NCBI GenBank assembly: GCA_964471115.1 | Contig: CAYYFE010000010.1 | Location: forward strand, 34,844-98,843 | Source: SYFT01 sp964471115 | GTDB taxonomy: Bacteria; Acidobacteriota; Vicinamibacteria; Vicinamibacterales; SCN-69-37 | Length of the DNA stretch: 64,000 nucleotides | Direction: 5' to 3' | Shown here: piece by piece, positions 21,143-29,872 of the stretch | Position numbering within the stretch: the first letter of the stretch is position 1 | How the letters are laid out: every line of letters begins with the position of its first letter | Made by a program: the position numbers and the translations under genes | Notes under the pieces: model-generated | Databases searched by the model: none | What the model was told of the DNA's origin: nothing | Seen by the model: only the letters and a program-made list of their open reading frames with translations

Positions 21143-22627
21143 CTACTGGGAGTCGACCACGACGGCGTGAATCGCGCGTTCGTCGGTCAGCGGATCGAAC
21201 ACATAGACGGCCACGGTCGCGCCGGGGTTCAGGGCGGCGACCAGCCGCTGGAAGTCGGCCACCGACGTGACCTTCTGCCGGTTGATTTCCATCACGATCT
21301 GGCCGCGGCGCAGGCGCGCGAGCCGCGCCGGCCCGGCCGTGTCCACGTCGATGATCTGAACGCCCCGCAGCGTGTCGGGCAACACGAAGCGCCGGATGGT
21401 GGTGGCGTCGAGGTCGCGCACCGTGATGCCCAGCGGCCCCTGTTCCTGGCTGAGCACCTGCCGCACGCCGCCCTGCACGGTGGCGGGGCGCACGGTGGGC
21501 GGCAGCGGCCGTTCGGTCAACTTGACGGCGATCTCGCGGCGGCTGCCCTCGCGGACGACATCGAAGTGGACGATGGCGCCGGGGGGACGGCTGGCAATCT
21601 CCCGAATGAGTGTCTGGTCGTCGGTCACGCGGCGTCCGTCAATCGCGGTGATGACGTCATACGCCCGCAGGCCCGCGCGCGCCGCCGGGGTGTCGGCCGG
21701 CACGTCCTGCACCAGTGCGCCACGGTCGGCGCCCAGCGACAACGCCGCATCCAGGCCGGGGGTCGCGCTGGTCAGCAACACGCCGGCGTATCCGCGGGCC
21801 ACGCGGCCCCGCTCGCGCAACTGCGGCAGCACCGAGAGGATCTGATTGATCGGAATCGCGAAGCCGATGCTGGTCGCCTGCGAACTGACGGCCGTCGTCA
21901 TGCCCACGACCTGCCCGGCGGCATTGATCAGCGGACCGCCGCTGTTGCCGAAGCTGATGGCGGCATCCGTCTGGATGAAGGCGTCCAGACTCTGGTCGAA
22001 CAACTTGCGGCCGAGGAAACTGACCACCCCCACCGTCACCGAGTGGACGTAGCCCAGCGGGTTGCCGATGGCGCATACCCACTCGCCCACCTTGATGGAC
22101 GAGGAATCGCCCAGCGGCGCGACCGGCAGCGGTCCGCCCGCCGCCACCTGCAGCAGCGCGACGTCGATGGCCGGGTCGATGCCGACAATCGTGGCGCGCA
22201 GGCTGCGCCCGTCGTTGAGCGTCACGGTGACGCGGTCGGCGCCTTCCACCACGTGGTGGTTGGTGAGGATGAAGCCGGAGGCATCGATGATGAACCCGCT
22301 GCCCGACCCTTCGCGCGGCGCGGCCGGGTCATCGGTCATCTCGCGCTGGAACCGGCGCGGGCCCGAGCGGCCGCGGTCGTCGCGCGCCACCGCATCGACG
22401 TTGACTACCGCGCCGTTGAGCCGCGCCGCCACTTCGGCGAAATCCACCGCGGTGCCGGAGGGCCGGACCGGAGGCGTCATGGAAATCGACAGAGGCGACG
22501 GCTCGAGCGCCGCGGGCGCGATCACCGCGCGCCGGCTGCCGCCCGGCTGTCCGCCGGCCACCACCAGCCCCAGCAGGAAGCTGACCACCGTGGCCAGGCC
22601 CAGCGCCGTCAATGTGAAGGGTTTCAT
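21143..22627 (-). CDS. HtrA/DegP-type serine protease with two PDZ domains
   Basis: Periplasmic or membrane-anchored S1C protease of 494 residues. An N-terminal hydrophobic segment (about 5-25) anchors or exports it. The catalytic triad is complete: His125 (LTNHHVV), Asp155 (DPAIDVALL) and Ser229 (GNSGGP). Two PDZ domains follow, about 285-370 and 395-490. It should degrade misfolded envelope proteins. The start overlaps the ligA stop as ATGA and the response regulator follows closely, so the three are likely co-transcribed. Confidence 0.92.
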   Translation of the reverse strand: MKPFTLTALGLATVVSFLLGLVVAGGQPGGSRRAVIAPAALEPSPLSISMTPPVRPSGTAVDFAEVAARLNGAVVNVDAVARDDRGRSGPRRFQREMTDDPAAPREGSGSGFIIDASGFILTNHHVVEGADRVTVTLNDGRSLRATIVGIDPAIDVALLQVAAGGPLPVAPLGDSSSIKVGEWVCAIGNPLGYVHSVTVGVVSFLGRKLFDQSLDAFIQTDAAISFGNSGGPLINAAGQVVGMTTAVSSQATSIGFAIPINQILSVLPQLRERGRVARGYAGVLLTSATPGLDAALSLGADRGALVQDVPADTPAARAGLRAYDVITAIDGRRVTDDQTLIREIASRPPGAIVHFDVVREGSRREIAVKLTERPLPPTVRPATVQGGVRQVLSQEQGPLGITVRDLDATTIRRFVLPDTLRGVQIIDVDTAGPARLARLRRGQIVMEINRQKVTSVADFQRLVAALNPGATVAVYVFDPLTDERAIHAVVVDSQ

Positions 22628-24663
22628 GCGTCCGCGCCCGTGCTGTCCAGTATAAGTTTGCGCAGGCCGGCTTCATCGAGCACGGGGACGCCCAGCGTGC
22701 GGGCCTTCTCCAGCTTCGAGCCGGCCTCCTCGCCCGCCACCACGAAGGTCGTCTTGCGGCTGACCGACGAGGACACCTTGCCGCCCAGCGCCTCGATCCG
22801 CTCGGTCGCCTCTTCACGCGTCATCGTGGGGAGGGTGCCCGTGAGGACAAACGTCTTGCCCGTGAGCGGACGGAGCGTATCGGCATCGCCGCCGCCCGGG
22901 TCGCCCATGCGGACGCCGCGCTCGGCCATCGCATCGATGACCGCCTGGTTGCCCGGGTCGTCGAGGTAGCCGCGCACCGAGCGGGCCACCACCGCGCCGA
23001 CGTCAGGCACCGCTTCGATCTGCTCCACCGCCGCGGCGCGCAACGCCGCCATGGTCCCGAACGCGCGCGCCAGGGCCTTGGCGACGCCCTCACCCACATG
23101 GCGAATGCCTATCGCGTGGAGCACGCGCCACAACTCCGCCTGGCGGCTCTTGTCGATCTCCGCCAGCAGGTTGGCCGCGGACTTCGCCCCCATGCGGTCG
23201 AGATTGGCCAGCTGGTCCTGCGTGAGCGTGTAGAGATCGGCGAACGAGTGCACCAAGCCCGCGGTGACGAGCTGGTCGACCAGGGCTTCGCCCAGGCCCT
23301 CGATGTTCATCGCCCGCCGCGCGGCAAAGTGCTGCAGCGAACGGCGCAGGCGCGCGGGGCACGAGACGTTCTCGCACCGCCAGATGACCTCGGCCTCCGG
23401 CTTGGACAGCCCCGAGCCGCAGGCGGGACACACCGTCGGCATGCGCCAGGGCTCGGTGCCGGCCGGCCGGTCGTCGAGGACCGGGCCCAGCACTTTCGGG
23501 ATGATGTCGCCGCCCTTTTCGATCAGCACCAGATCGCCTTCGCGGATGTCGCGCCGGGCAATCTCCTGTTCGTTATGGAGCGTGGCCATCGAAATCGTCG
23601 TGCCGCCGAGGCGCACGGGTTCGAGCACGGCGTATGGCGTCACCGCGCCGGTGCGGCCCACGTTCACCGCAATCTGCCGCAGCCGGGTGCGCGCCTGCTC
23701 GGCCGGGAACTTGAAGGCGACCGCCCACCGCGGGAACTTCGCCGTGGCCCCTGCCCGCGTGCGCCAGGCCAGGTCGTCCAGCTTGATGACCACACCGTCG
23801 GTCTCGAACGGCAGCGTGTGCCGGCGCTCCCGCCACGTCTCGGTGTAGGCAATCACGGCGTCAAGCGAGCCGCACGGTGCGAAGTGCCGTTCCACCGGGC
23901 ATCCCCACGCCTGCAGCCGGGTCAGTGTGTCGCGGTGGGTCGGGGCCACGGGGGGCTCGCCGGCCGGCACCACCACCTGGTAGAGAAACGCGCGCAGTCC
24001 GCGCCGGCTGACTTCGGCGCTGTCGAGTGTCCGCAACGTGCCGGCCGCGGCGTTGCGGGGATTGGCGAACAGGGGCTCGCCTTCAGCTTCGCGCGCGTCA
24101 TTGACGCGGGCAAACGCATCGCGCGGGAAATACACCTCGCCACGCACTTCCATGACCGGAGGCGGCGGGCCGCCGGTCTCGGCCAGCTGCAGCGGAATCG
24201 CGCGGATGGTCCGCACGTTCGGGGTCACGTCCTCGCCGGTGACGCCATCCCCTCTGGTGGCCCCGCGCGCCAGCCGGCCGTCTTCGTACCGCAGCGCGAT
24301 GCTGAGGCCATCGATCTTCAGCTCGGCGACGTAGGGCACGGCCGCGTCCTCGGGCAACGCCAGCGCGCGGCAGAGGCGCGCATGGAAATCCCGCAGGTCG
24401 TCCACGCTGTACGCGTTTTCAAGGCTGAGCATCGGCTCGAGGTGCGTGACCGACGGGAACCCTTCCGCCGGCCGGCCTCCCACGCGTTGGGTGGGCGAAT
24501 CCGGGTCGTGCAGGTCCGGGTGCGCCGCCTCGAGCGCCTGCAGCTCGCGCATGAGCGCGTCGAACTGCGCGTCCGAGATCTCGGGCGCGTCGTGCACGTA
24601 GTAGCGCTCCTCGTGGTAGCGCAGCTGTTGTCGGAGTTCGTGGATGCGGGCGGCGGCGTCCAC
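22624..24663 (-). CDS. ligA: NAD-dependent DNA ligase
   Basis: Seals nicks in replication and repair. The 680-residue product begins at GTG 24663 (VDAAARIHELRQQL...), the usual LigA N-terminus; a longer frame upstream is unconserved. Domains in order: Ia, adenylation domain with the nucleophile Lys116 in AELKIDGLS, OB fold, zinc finger with four cysteines (CPACGSG ... CENVSCPA), HhH repeats and a BRCT domain (about 600-675). It lies after the polyprenyl synthase gene, whose stop is six bases inside that start. Confidence 0.96.
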   Translation of the reverse strand: MDAAARIHELRQQLRYHEERYYVHDAPEISDAQFDALMRELQALEAAHPDLHDPDSPTQRVGGRPAEGFPSVTHLEPMLSLENAYSVDDLRDFHARLCRALALPEDAAVPYVAELKIDGLSIALRYEDGRLARGATRGDGVTGEDVTPNVRTIRAIPLQLAETGGPPPPVMEVRGEVYFPRDAFARVNDAREAEGEPLFANPRNAAAGTLRTLDSAEVSRRGLRAFLYQVVVPAGEPPVAPTHRDTLTRLQAWGCPVERHFAPCGSLDAVIAYTETWRERRHTLPFETDGVVIKLDDLAWRTRAGATAKFPRWAVAFKFPAEQARTRLRQIAVNVGRTGAVTPYAVLEPVRLGGTTISMATLHNEQEIARRDIREGDLVLIEKGGDIIPKVLGPVLDDRPAGTEPWRMPTVCPACGSGLSKPEAEVIWRCENVSCPARLRRSLQHFAARRAMNIEGLGEALVDQLVTAGLVHSFADLYTLTQDQLANLDRMGAKSAANLLAEIDKSRQAELWRVLHAIGIRHVGEGVAKALARAFGTMAALRAAAVEQIEAVPDVGAVVARSVRGYLDDPGNQAVIDAMAERGVRMGDPGGGDADTLRPLTGKTFVLTGTLPTMTREEATERIEALGGKVSSSVSRKTTFVVAGEEAGSKLEKARTLGVPVLDEAGLRKLILDSTGADA

Positions 24664-24668
24664 CAGCG

Positions 24669-25670
24669 TCAGCGGTCCCGCTGCAGGACGTAGTCCACCA
24701 GCGAGACGAGCCCGTCGCGTTCCACCGACGGCGCAAACGCCTGCAGCAGGTGTTCCCGGGCCGCCGTCCCGTACGTCAGCGCCCGCTCGTAGGCGGCGTC
24801 CGTGGCGCCATGGGTGGCCAGCAGGCTCTTGATCGACTGCCACGCCTCGGGGGTGACCTGGCGGTCGGTCACCACCTGCTGGATCAGCGCGGCGACCTCC
24901 GGGCCGGTGCGCTGCTGCAGCAGGATGATGGGCAGCGTCACCTTGCCTTCACGCAGGTCTCCGCCGATGGGTTTGCCCAGCACCTGTTCCTCCGACGTGT
25001 AATCGAGCACATCGTCGACGATCTGGAAGGCGATGCCGAGGTTGAACCCGTATTCCCGCAGCGCGGTGCGCTGGGCCGGCGTGCAGTTGCCCAGGACGCC
25101 GCCGATTTCGGCGCAGCCGGAGAACAGGTACGCCGTCTTGCGCCGGATGATCTCGAGGTGTTCCTCCTCGGTGATGGCGGCATCCCCCATCTTGGTGAGC
25201 TGATAGAGCTCGCCTTCGATCATCCGCAGCGTGACTTCACAGAGCAGGCGGACCACGTCCAGGGTGTCCTGCGTGAGCGCCATGGCCATCGACCGGATGT
25301 ACAGGTAGTCACCCAGCAGGACCGTGACGTCGTTGCCCCAGCGGGAATGCGCGGCCAGCCGGCCGCGCCGGGTCTCGGCCTCGTCGATGATGTCGTCGTG
25401 GACCAGCGTGGCCGTGTGGATGAACTCGACCACAGCCGCGTTGAGCACGTCGCGGTCGCCCTGGTAACCGCACATGCGCGCGGCGAGCAGCAACACGGCC
25501 GGGCGCACCCGCTTGCCGCCGCTCATCTGGATGTACTTCCCCATCTGGGGGATCAGTTCGACCTTGGATTCGAGGTGTTTGGCGAATTCCAGTTCGACGC
25601 GGCTGAGCGCGTCACGCACCGGTTCGAAGATCCGGCCAAGATCCGGGACGGATGCGGCTGATGAGTTCAC
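24669..25670 (-). CDS. Polyprenyl (octaprenyl/heptaprenyl) diphosphate synthase
   Basis: Elongates allylic diphosphates with isopentenyl diphosphate to make the quinone side chain. GTG 25670 gives a 333-residue product starting VNSSAASVPDLG. The first aspartate motif is LVHDDIIDEAETRRG and the second is FQIVDDVLDY, with GGKRVRP and GKPIGGDLREGK. It is of IspB/HepT type. It is first in the run with ligA, htrA and the regulator. Confidence 0.92.
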   Translation of the reverse strand: MNSSAASVPDLGRIFEPVRDALSRVELEFAKHLESKVELIPQMGKYIQMSGGKRVRPAVLLLAARMCGYQGDRDVLNAAVVEFIHTATLVHDDIIDEAETRRGRLAAHSRWGNDVTVLLGDYLYIRSMAMALTQDTLDVVRLLCEVTLRMIEGELYQLTKMGDAAITEEEHLEIIRRKTAYLFSGCAEIGGVLGNCTPAQRTALREYGFNLGIAFQIVDDVLDYTSEEQVLGKPIGGDLREGKVTLPIILLQQRTGPEVAALIQQVVTDRQVTPEAWQSIKSLLATHGATDAAYERALTYGTAAREHLLQAFAPSVERDGLVSLVDYVLQRDR

Positions 25671-25707
25671 TGGTCGATGGTCTCGCTGCGGCGCGCGCCG
25701 GTAAGGA

Positions 25708-26517
25708 TCAGACCACAGCCTTTGCGGGGGTGTCAACGCGGACCGGACCCACAAAAGCGTCGTAGTTGGTGAGTAACTGCTGCGCCATCACGTCATTGGC
25801 CACGCCCCGCAGCGCGGCCAGCGCGGCGATCGTCTCGGCCACGAACGCCGGTTCGTTCCGTTTGCCGCGATGCGGCACGGGCGCCAGATACGGCGCGTCG
25901 GTCTCGACGAGCAGGCGGTCGGCCGGCAGCCAGGCGGCCACCTCGCGCAGGGCGCCGGCCTTCGGGAACGTCAGGATGCCGGGCAGCGACAGATAGAACC
26001 CCAGGTCCAGCGCGCGGCGCGCCTCCTCGGCGGTGCCCGTGAAGCAGTGCATCACCCCGCGCACCCGTCCCTGCCCCGCCTCCCGCAGGATCGCGTGGGT
26101 GTCGTCGGACGCCTCGCGTGTGTGGATGGCCACCGGCAGCCCCAGCGCCACGGCCTCGGCGACCTGCACGGCAAACACCTCACGTTGCACGTCGCGTGGC
26201 GCGAAGTCGTAGTGATAGTCGAGGCCCATCTCGCCGAGGGCGACGGCGCCCAGGCGCGCCGCTGCGCCGCGCAGGACGCCGGCGACCTCGTGCACGCGAC
26301 CGGCGTACGCGCCCGCGCGATGCGGGTGAATGGCCGTCGCGAACTCCACCACCGGCCACTCGTCGCGCACGACCGGCGCCTGCTGCAGTTCCTCGTCGGT
26401 GTCCGAGGCGATGATGCACAGCAGCCGGCGCACGCCCGCCTCCCTGGCCCGTGTCACCACGGCCCCGAGGTCCTGCGCAAAGGCGTCGTCTGCCAGATGG
26501 CAGTGCGAATCAATCAC
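25708..26517 (-). CDS. TatD family hydrolase
   Basis: Metal-dependent 3'-5' DNase-like enzyme, 269 residues. Metal ligands are visible: DSHCHL at the N-terminus, Glu in ALGEMGLDY, His in VAIHTREA and MHCFTG, and Asp in VETDAPYLAP. It lies five bases after metG on the same strand, a very common pairing. The pairing probably reflects co-expression and not a shared reaction. Confidence 0.93.
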   Translation of the reverse strand: MIDSHCHLADDAFAQDLGAVVTRAREAGVRRLLCIIASDTDEELQQAPVVRDEWPVVEFATAIHPHRAGAYAGRVHEVAGVLRGAAARLGAVALGEMGLDYHYDFAPRDVQREVFAVQVAEAVALGLPVAIHTREASDDTHAILREAGQGRVRGVMHCFTGTAEEARRALDLGFYLSLPGILTFPKAGALREVAAWLPADRLLVETDAPYLAPVPHRGKRNEPAFVAETIAALAALRGVANDVMAQQLLTNYDAFVGPVRVDTPAKAVV

Positions 26518-26522
26518 GAGCG

Positions 26523-28496
26523 TCAGCGGATGCGCGTGCCGGGCGCCGGCGGTTCGTCAAACGCCACGAGCATGGGTTTGCCGCCCTCAGGACTGGCCGC
26601 CAGGATCATGCCGTTGGACTCGATGCCCATCAGTTTGGCGGGTTTCAGATTGGCCACGATGGCGACTGTGCGGCCCACCAGCTGTTCCGCTTCGTACGCC
26701 TCGGCGATGCCGGCCACCAGCGTGCGCTGCTCCGAGCCCAGGTCGATGCGCAGCTTCATCAGCTTCTTCGAGTTGGGCACCTTCTCGGCCTCGAGCACCT
26801 TGGCCACGCGCAGGTCGATCTTCATGAAGTCGTCGATGGAAATGCGCGACTCGAGCGGCCACTGCGAGGCCGGCGCGGCGGGTGCGGCGGACGCCGCCGG
26901 CGCGGCCGGCGTGTCAGCGGGGGGCGGTGTGGTCTCGGACACAGGGGGCTCCTTCACAGGTTCAGTAGGCTTGGTTTCCAGGCGCGGCCAGAGCGCGTCG
27001 CCGACGCGCGTGCGGCGAGCGCCCGACGTGCGCCATGCGGACGCGCTGGTCCACACCGGCGCGCCGGCCGGCTCTCCCAGACGCGACAGGATTTCTTCGG
27101 CCGAGGACGGGATGACGGGCCACAACATTGTCGCCGCCAGCCGCAGGCCCTCGGCGGCGTTCCAGAGGACGCGGTCGAGGCCGTCGGCATCCCCCTGTTT
27201 GGCCAGGTGCCACGGCGCAGAGGCGGCGATGTATTCGTTGACGCGGTCGATCCACTGGAACGTCGTCGCGCAGGCCACATCCAGCTCGAGGCGATCGAGC
27301 GCCTCCTGCCACGCGGCGGCGACCGGGCCAAACGCCCCGGCCAGGGCCGCGTCCGCCGCGGTCGCGCGCAACTCGCCCTGCCGATACCGGTCGGCCATGG
27401 CGGTCAGGCGGCTGACGAGGTTGCCGAGGTTGTTGGCGAGGTCGGCGTTGTACTTCTCTTCGAACCGGTCCCACGAAAAGTCGCCGTCGTTACCGAACAC
27501 GATCTCTTTCGTCAGGTACAGCCGCAGCGGATCCGGGCCGAACTTCTCCACCGCGGCGAGCGGATCGATGACGGTGCCGAGCGACTTGCTCATCTTCTCG
27601 CCCTTGAACAGCACCCAGCCGTGGCCGAACACCTGCGTGGGCAGCGGCAGGCCCGCCGACAGCAACATGGCCGGCCAGACGACGCAGTGGAACCGGGTGA
27701 TGTCCTTGCCGATCAGATGCACGACGCGCCGGGCCGGTTCACCGGTCTGCGTCCACCAGCGGTCGAACAGCGCTTCGTCGGTGCCGTACCCGACGGCGGC
27801 GGCGTAGTTGATGAGCGCGTCGTACCAGACGTACACCACGCTGTCCGGGTCGTTCGGCAGCGGAATGCCCCACGACTGGCCCGCGCGGCTGACCGAGATG
27901 TCGTCGAGCCCGCCTTCGAGCAGCCGCAGCATCTCGTTGCGCCGCGACTCGGGCGCGACAAAGTCGGGGTGCCGGGCGTAGTGCTCCAGCAGCGCGTCGC
28001 GGTAACTGGACAAGCGGAAGAAGTAGTTCTTCTCCTTGATCCAGTCGGGTTTGGTGCGATGCACCGGACACAGGCCGTCGACCAGGTTCTTCTCGGGCTT
28101 GAACTCCTCGCACGAGACGCAATACCAGCCTTCGTAGACGCCCTCGTAGATGTCGCCCCGTTCCTGGGACCGGCGGACCATCTGCTGGACGGCGGCCTTG
28201 TGACGCGGTTCGGTGGTGCGGATGAAGTCGTCAAACGACAGGTGCAGCCGCGCCCAGACCTCGCGGAACTCGCCTTCCATCCGGTCGCAGTACGCCAGCG
28301 GGTCGAGTCCCTGCTCGCGGGCGCGTTTGAACACGTTCTGCGAATGCTCGTCGTTACCCATGACGAACCGCACGTCATCGCCGATGAGGCGGTGGTACCG
28401 GGCAATCACATCGGCGGCAATCTTTTCGTACGCCGTGCCGAGGTGCGGCCGGTTGTTGACGTAGTCGATGGCCGTGGTCAGGTAGTAGCGGGACAT
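26523..28496 (-). CDS. metG: Methionyl-tRNA synthetase
   Basis: Class I synthetase of 657 residues that charges tRNA-Met. The HIGH-type motif is PHLGTAYEKIAADVI, KMSKS appears as EKMSKSLGT, and the connective peptide has a cysteine knuckle (WYCVSCEEF ... LCPVH). After the anticodon domain comes an Ala/Pro-rich linker (about 505-540) and a C-terminal tRNA-binding domain (IDLRVAKVLEAEKVPNSKKL) that supports dimerisation. It is followed directly by tatD. Confidence 0.96.
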   Translation of the reverse strand: MSRYYLTTAIDYVNNRPHLGTAYEKIAADVIARYHRLIGDDVRFVMGNDEHSQNVFKRAREQGLDPLAYCDRMEGEFREVWARLHLSFDDFIRTTEPRHKAAVQQMVRRSQERGDIYEGVYEGWYCVSCEEFKPEKNLVDGLCPVHRTKPDWIKEKNYFFRLSSYRDALLEHYARHPDFVAPESRRNEMLRLLEGGLDDISVSRAGQSWGIPLPNDPDSVVYVWYDALINYAAAVGYGTDEALFDRWWTQTGEPARRVVHLIGKDITRFHCVVWPAMLLSAGLPLPTQVFGHGWVLFKGEKMSKSLGTVIDPLAAVEKFGPDPLRLYLTKEIVFGNDGDFSWDRFEEKYNADLANNLGNLVSRLTAMADRYRQGELRATAADAALAGAFGPVAAAWQEALDRLELDVACATTFQWIDRVNEYIAASAPWHLAKQGDADGLDRVLWNAAEGLRLAATMLWPVIPSSAEEILSRLGEPAGAPVWTSASAWRTSGARRTRVGDALWPRLETKPTEPVKEPPVSETTPPPADTPAAPAASAAPAAPASQWPLESRISIDDFMKIDLRVAKVLEAEKVPNSKKLMKLRIDLGSEQRTLVAGIAEAYEAEQLVGRTVAIVANLKPAKLMGIESNGMILAASPEGGKPMLVAFDEPPAPGTRIR

Positions 28497-28514
28497 GGCG
28501 GCAGTCGCAAACCG

Positions 28515-29231
28515 CTATTGTACTCGGTCGGCGCGCGCGCGGAGGCGGGATCCCCCGTGGTCGCGGAACGAGTAATACCGGCTGTCCGCCAGGATGAGGT
28601 GGTCCAACACGTCAACGCCGACCACCGCACCGGCGTCGACCAGCCGCTCCGTCAGGCGCACGTCCTCCTTGCTGGGCGCGGGGTCGCCCGACGGGTGGTT
28701 GTGGAAGAGCACCAGGCCCGAGGCCCCGCAGCCGACCGCCACCCGGAAGACGTCACGCGGATGCGCCAGCGAGGCGTCCAGCGCCCCGATCGACAGCAGG
28801 TGCGTGCGAATGAGCCGGTGTTTGGTGTCGAGCAGCAGCAGGCCGAAACGCTCGACCGGGAAGGCGCCGAACCTCGGCAGCAGATACTGCGCCGTCTGCG
28901 GTCCGCTCAGAAACTGCGGCCGGTCGGGCATGGGGTGCGCCACCGTGCGCCGCCCCAGTTCAATCGCGGCCAGGACACGCGCCGTCTGCGCGTTCCCCAT
29001 GCCGCGCGTCCGGCGAATCTCGTCGGCGGTCATCCGCGTGAGCCCGTGCAGCCCGGTCGCATCGGCGAGCAACGTACGCGCCAGCTGTTCGGCCGGCGCG
29101 AGCGCCGTGCCATGCCCCAGCACGATCGCCAGCAGGTCGTGATCGCTCAGCGCGCCAGCCCCAAGCGCTTCGAGTTTCTCGCGCGGCCCCTCTCTCGCAC
29201 GTAATCGCCGGGCTATACTCTGGTCGGTCAT
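28515..29231 (-). CDS. radC: RadC family JAB-domain protein
   Basis: A 238-residue RadC/MPN+ protein with an N-terminal helical domain (REKLEALGAGALSDHDLLAIVLGHG) and a JAMM metal site HNHPSGDPAPSKED. The role of the family is uncertain; it was once linked to DNA repair. ATG 29231 shares its central AT with the start codon of the divergent lipoprotein gene (29230), so promoters of each lie inside the other gene or the RadC start is later. Confidence 0.9.
   Translation of the reverse strand: MTDQSIARRLRAREGPREKLEALGAGALSDHDLLAIVLGHGTALAPAEQLARTLLADATGLHGLTRMTADEIRRTRGMGNAQTARVLAAIELGRRTVAHPMPDRPQFLSGPQTAQYLLPRFGAFPVERFGLLLLDTKHRLIRTHLLSIGALDASLAHPRDVFRVAVGCGASGLVLFHNHPSGDPAPSKEDVRLTERLVDAGAVVGVDVLDHLILADSRYYSFRDHGGSRLRARADRVQ
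29214..29219 (+). promoter_or_regulatory. Possible -10 box TATACT for the lipoprotein gene
   Basis: TATACT lies ten bases before ATG 29230, which would leave a nearly leaderless transcript. No convincing -35 is seen. Confidence 0.3.
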
Positions 29232-29784
29232 GCGCCGCTCGTCCTTTGCCGTTGTCGCCACGCTATTGAGCCTGGCGGCCTGTTCTGCCCCACCCGAGAA
29301 AGAACGCGGTCAGGCCGAGGGCGCCATTGCCGCCGCCCGCGCCGCGTCCGCCGAGGTGTATGCGGCCGACGAACTGCTGGCCGCCGAATCCGCGCTGACG
29401 CGCTACGACCAGGCCGTGGCCGCGCGCGACTATCGCGAAGCCCTGAACGCCGCGCTTGATGCCCGTGACCGCGCCACCGAAGCGGTCAGCCGCGCCAGTA
29501 CCGCCAAAGCCGAGGCCCGAGGCCGAGCCGAACAACTTGCGCAGGCCCTGGATGCGCTCGTGCAGACCGCATCGCAGCGGATTGCCGGCACGGCCACGCC
29601 CCGCATCACCGGTGCGGCAGCCACCCGGCTTCGCCGGTCGGTGACCACCGCCACCACTGCCTTGCAAGAAGCGCGCACAGCCGTGGCCGATGGCCAGTAT
29701 CTCGTCGCGATCTCGTCACTTGAGGCCGCCACGGAAGCGCTGCAGAAAGACCTCGACGCCGCCGCCCCCCGCCCTCGCCGCTGA
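29230..29784 (+). CDS. Ala-rich helical lipoprotein (DUF4398-like)
   Basis: A 184-residue lipoprotein. The signal peptide ends in the lipobox LSLAAC (Cys18). The mature part is very rich in Ala, Glu and Arg and is predicted fully helical, with long amphipathic helices resembling small periplasmic coiled-coil lipoproteins. Function unknown. Its start codon overlaps that of divergent radC. A perfect hairpin follows at 29814-29872. Confidence 0.78.
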   Translation: MRRSSFAVVATLLSLAACSAPPEKERGQAEGAIAAARAASAEVYAADELLAAESALTRYDQAVAARDYREALNAALDARDRATEAVSRASTAKAEARGRAEQLAQALDALVQTASQRIAGTATPRITGAAATRLRRSVTTATTALQEARTAVADGQYLVAISSLEAATEALQKDLDAAAPRPRR

Positions 29785-29813
29785 GCCGGCCTGGGGTGGC
29801 AGAAATTGCCACG

Positions 29814-29872
29814 AAATGAGCTCGGAGGTCATTTCCCGCATGACTGCAAGGAAATGACCTCCGAGCTCATTT
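29814..29872. terminator. Perfect 23-base hairpin between convergent genes
   Basis: AAATGAGCTCGGAGGTCATTTCC (29814-29836) pairs exactly with 29850-29872 around a 13-base loop. The A-rich and T-rich ends make it a bidirectional terminator. Its right arm overlaps the stop codon of the transporter gene. Confidence 0.8.

Noticed and set aside
20162..22969. 935-codon plus-strand frame
   Set aside because: Antisense to the response regulator and HtrA genes, whose domains are complete.
26451..29204. 917-codon plus-strand frame
   Set aside because: Antisense to metG and radC; no domain or signal visible.
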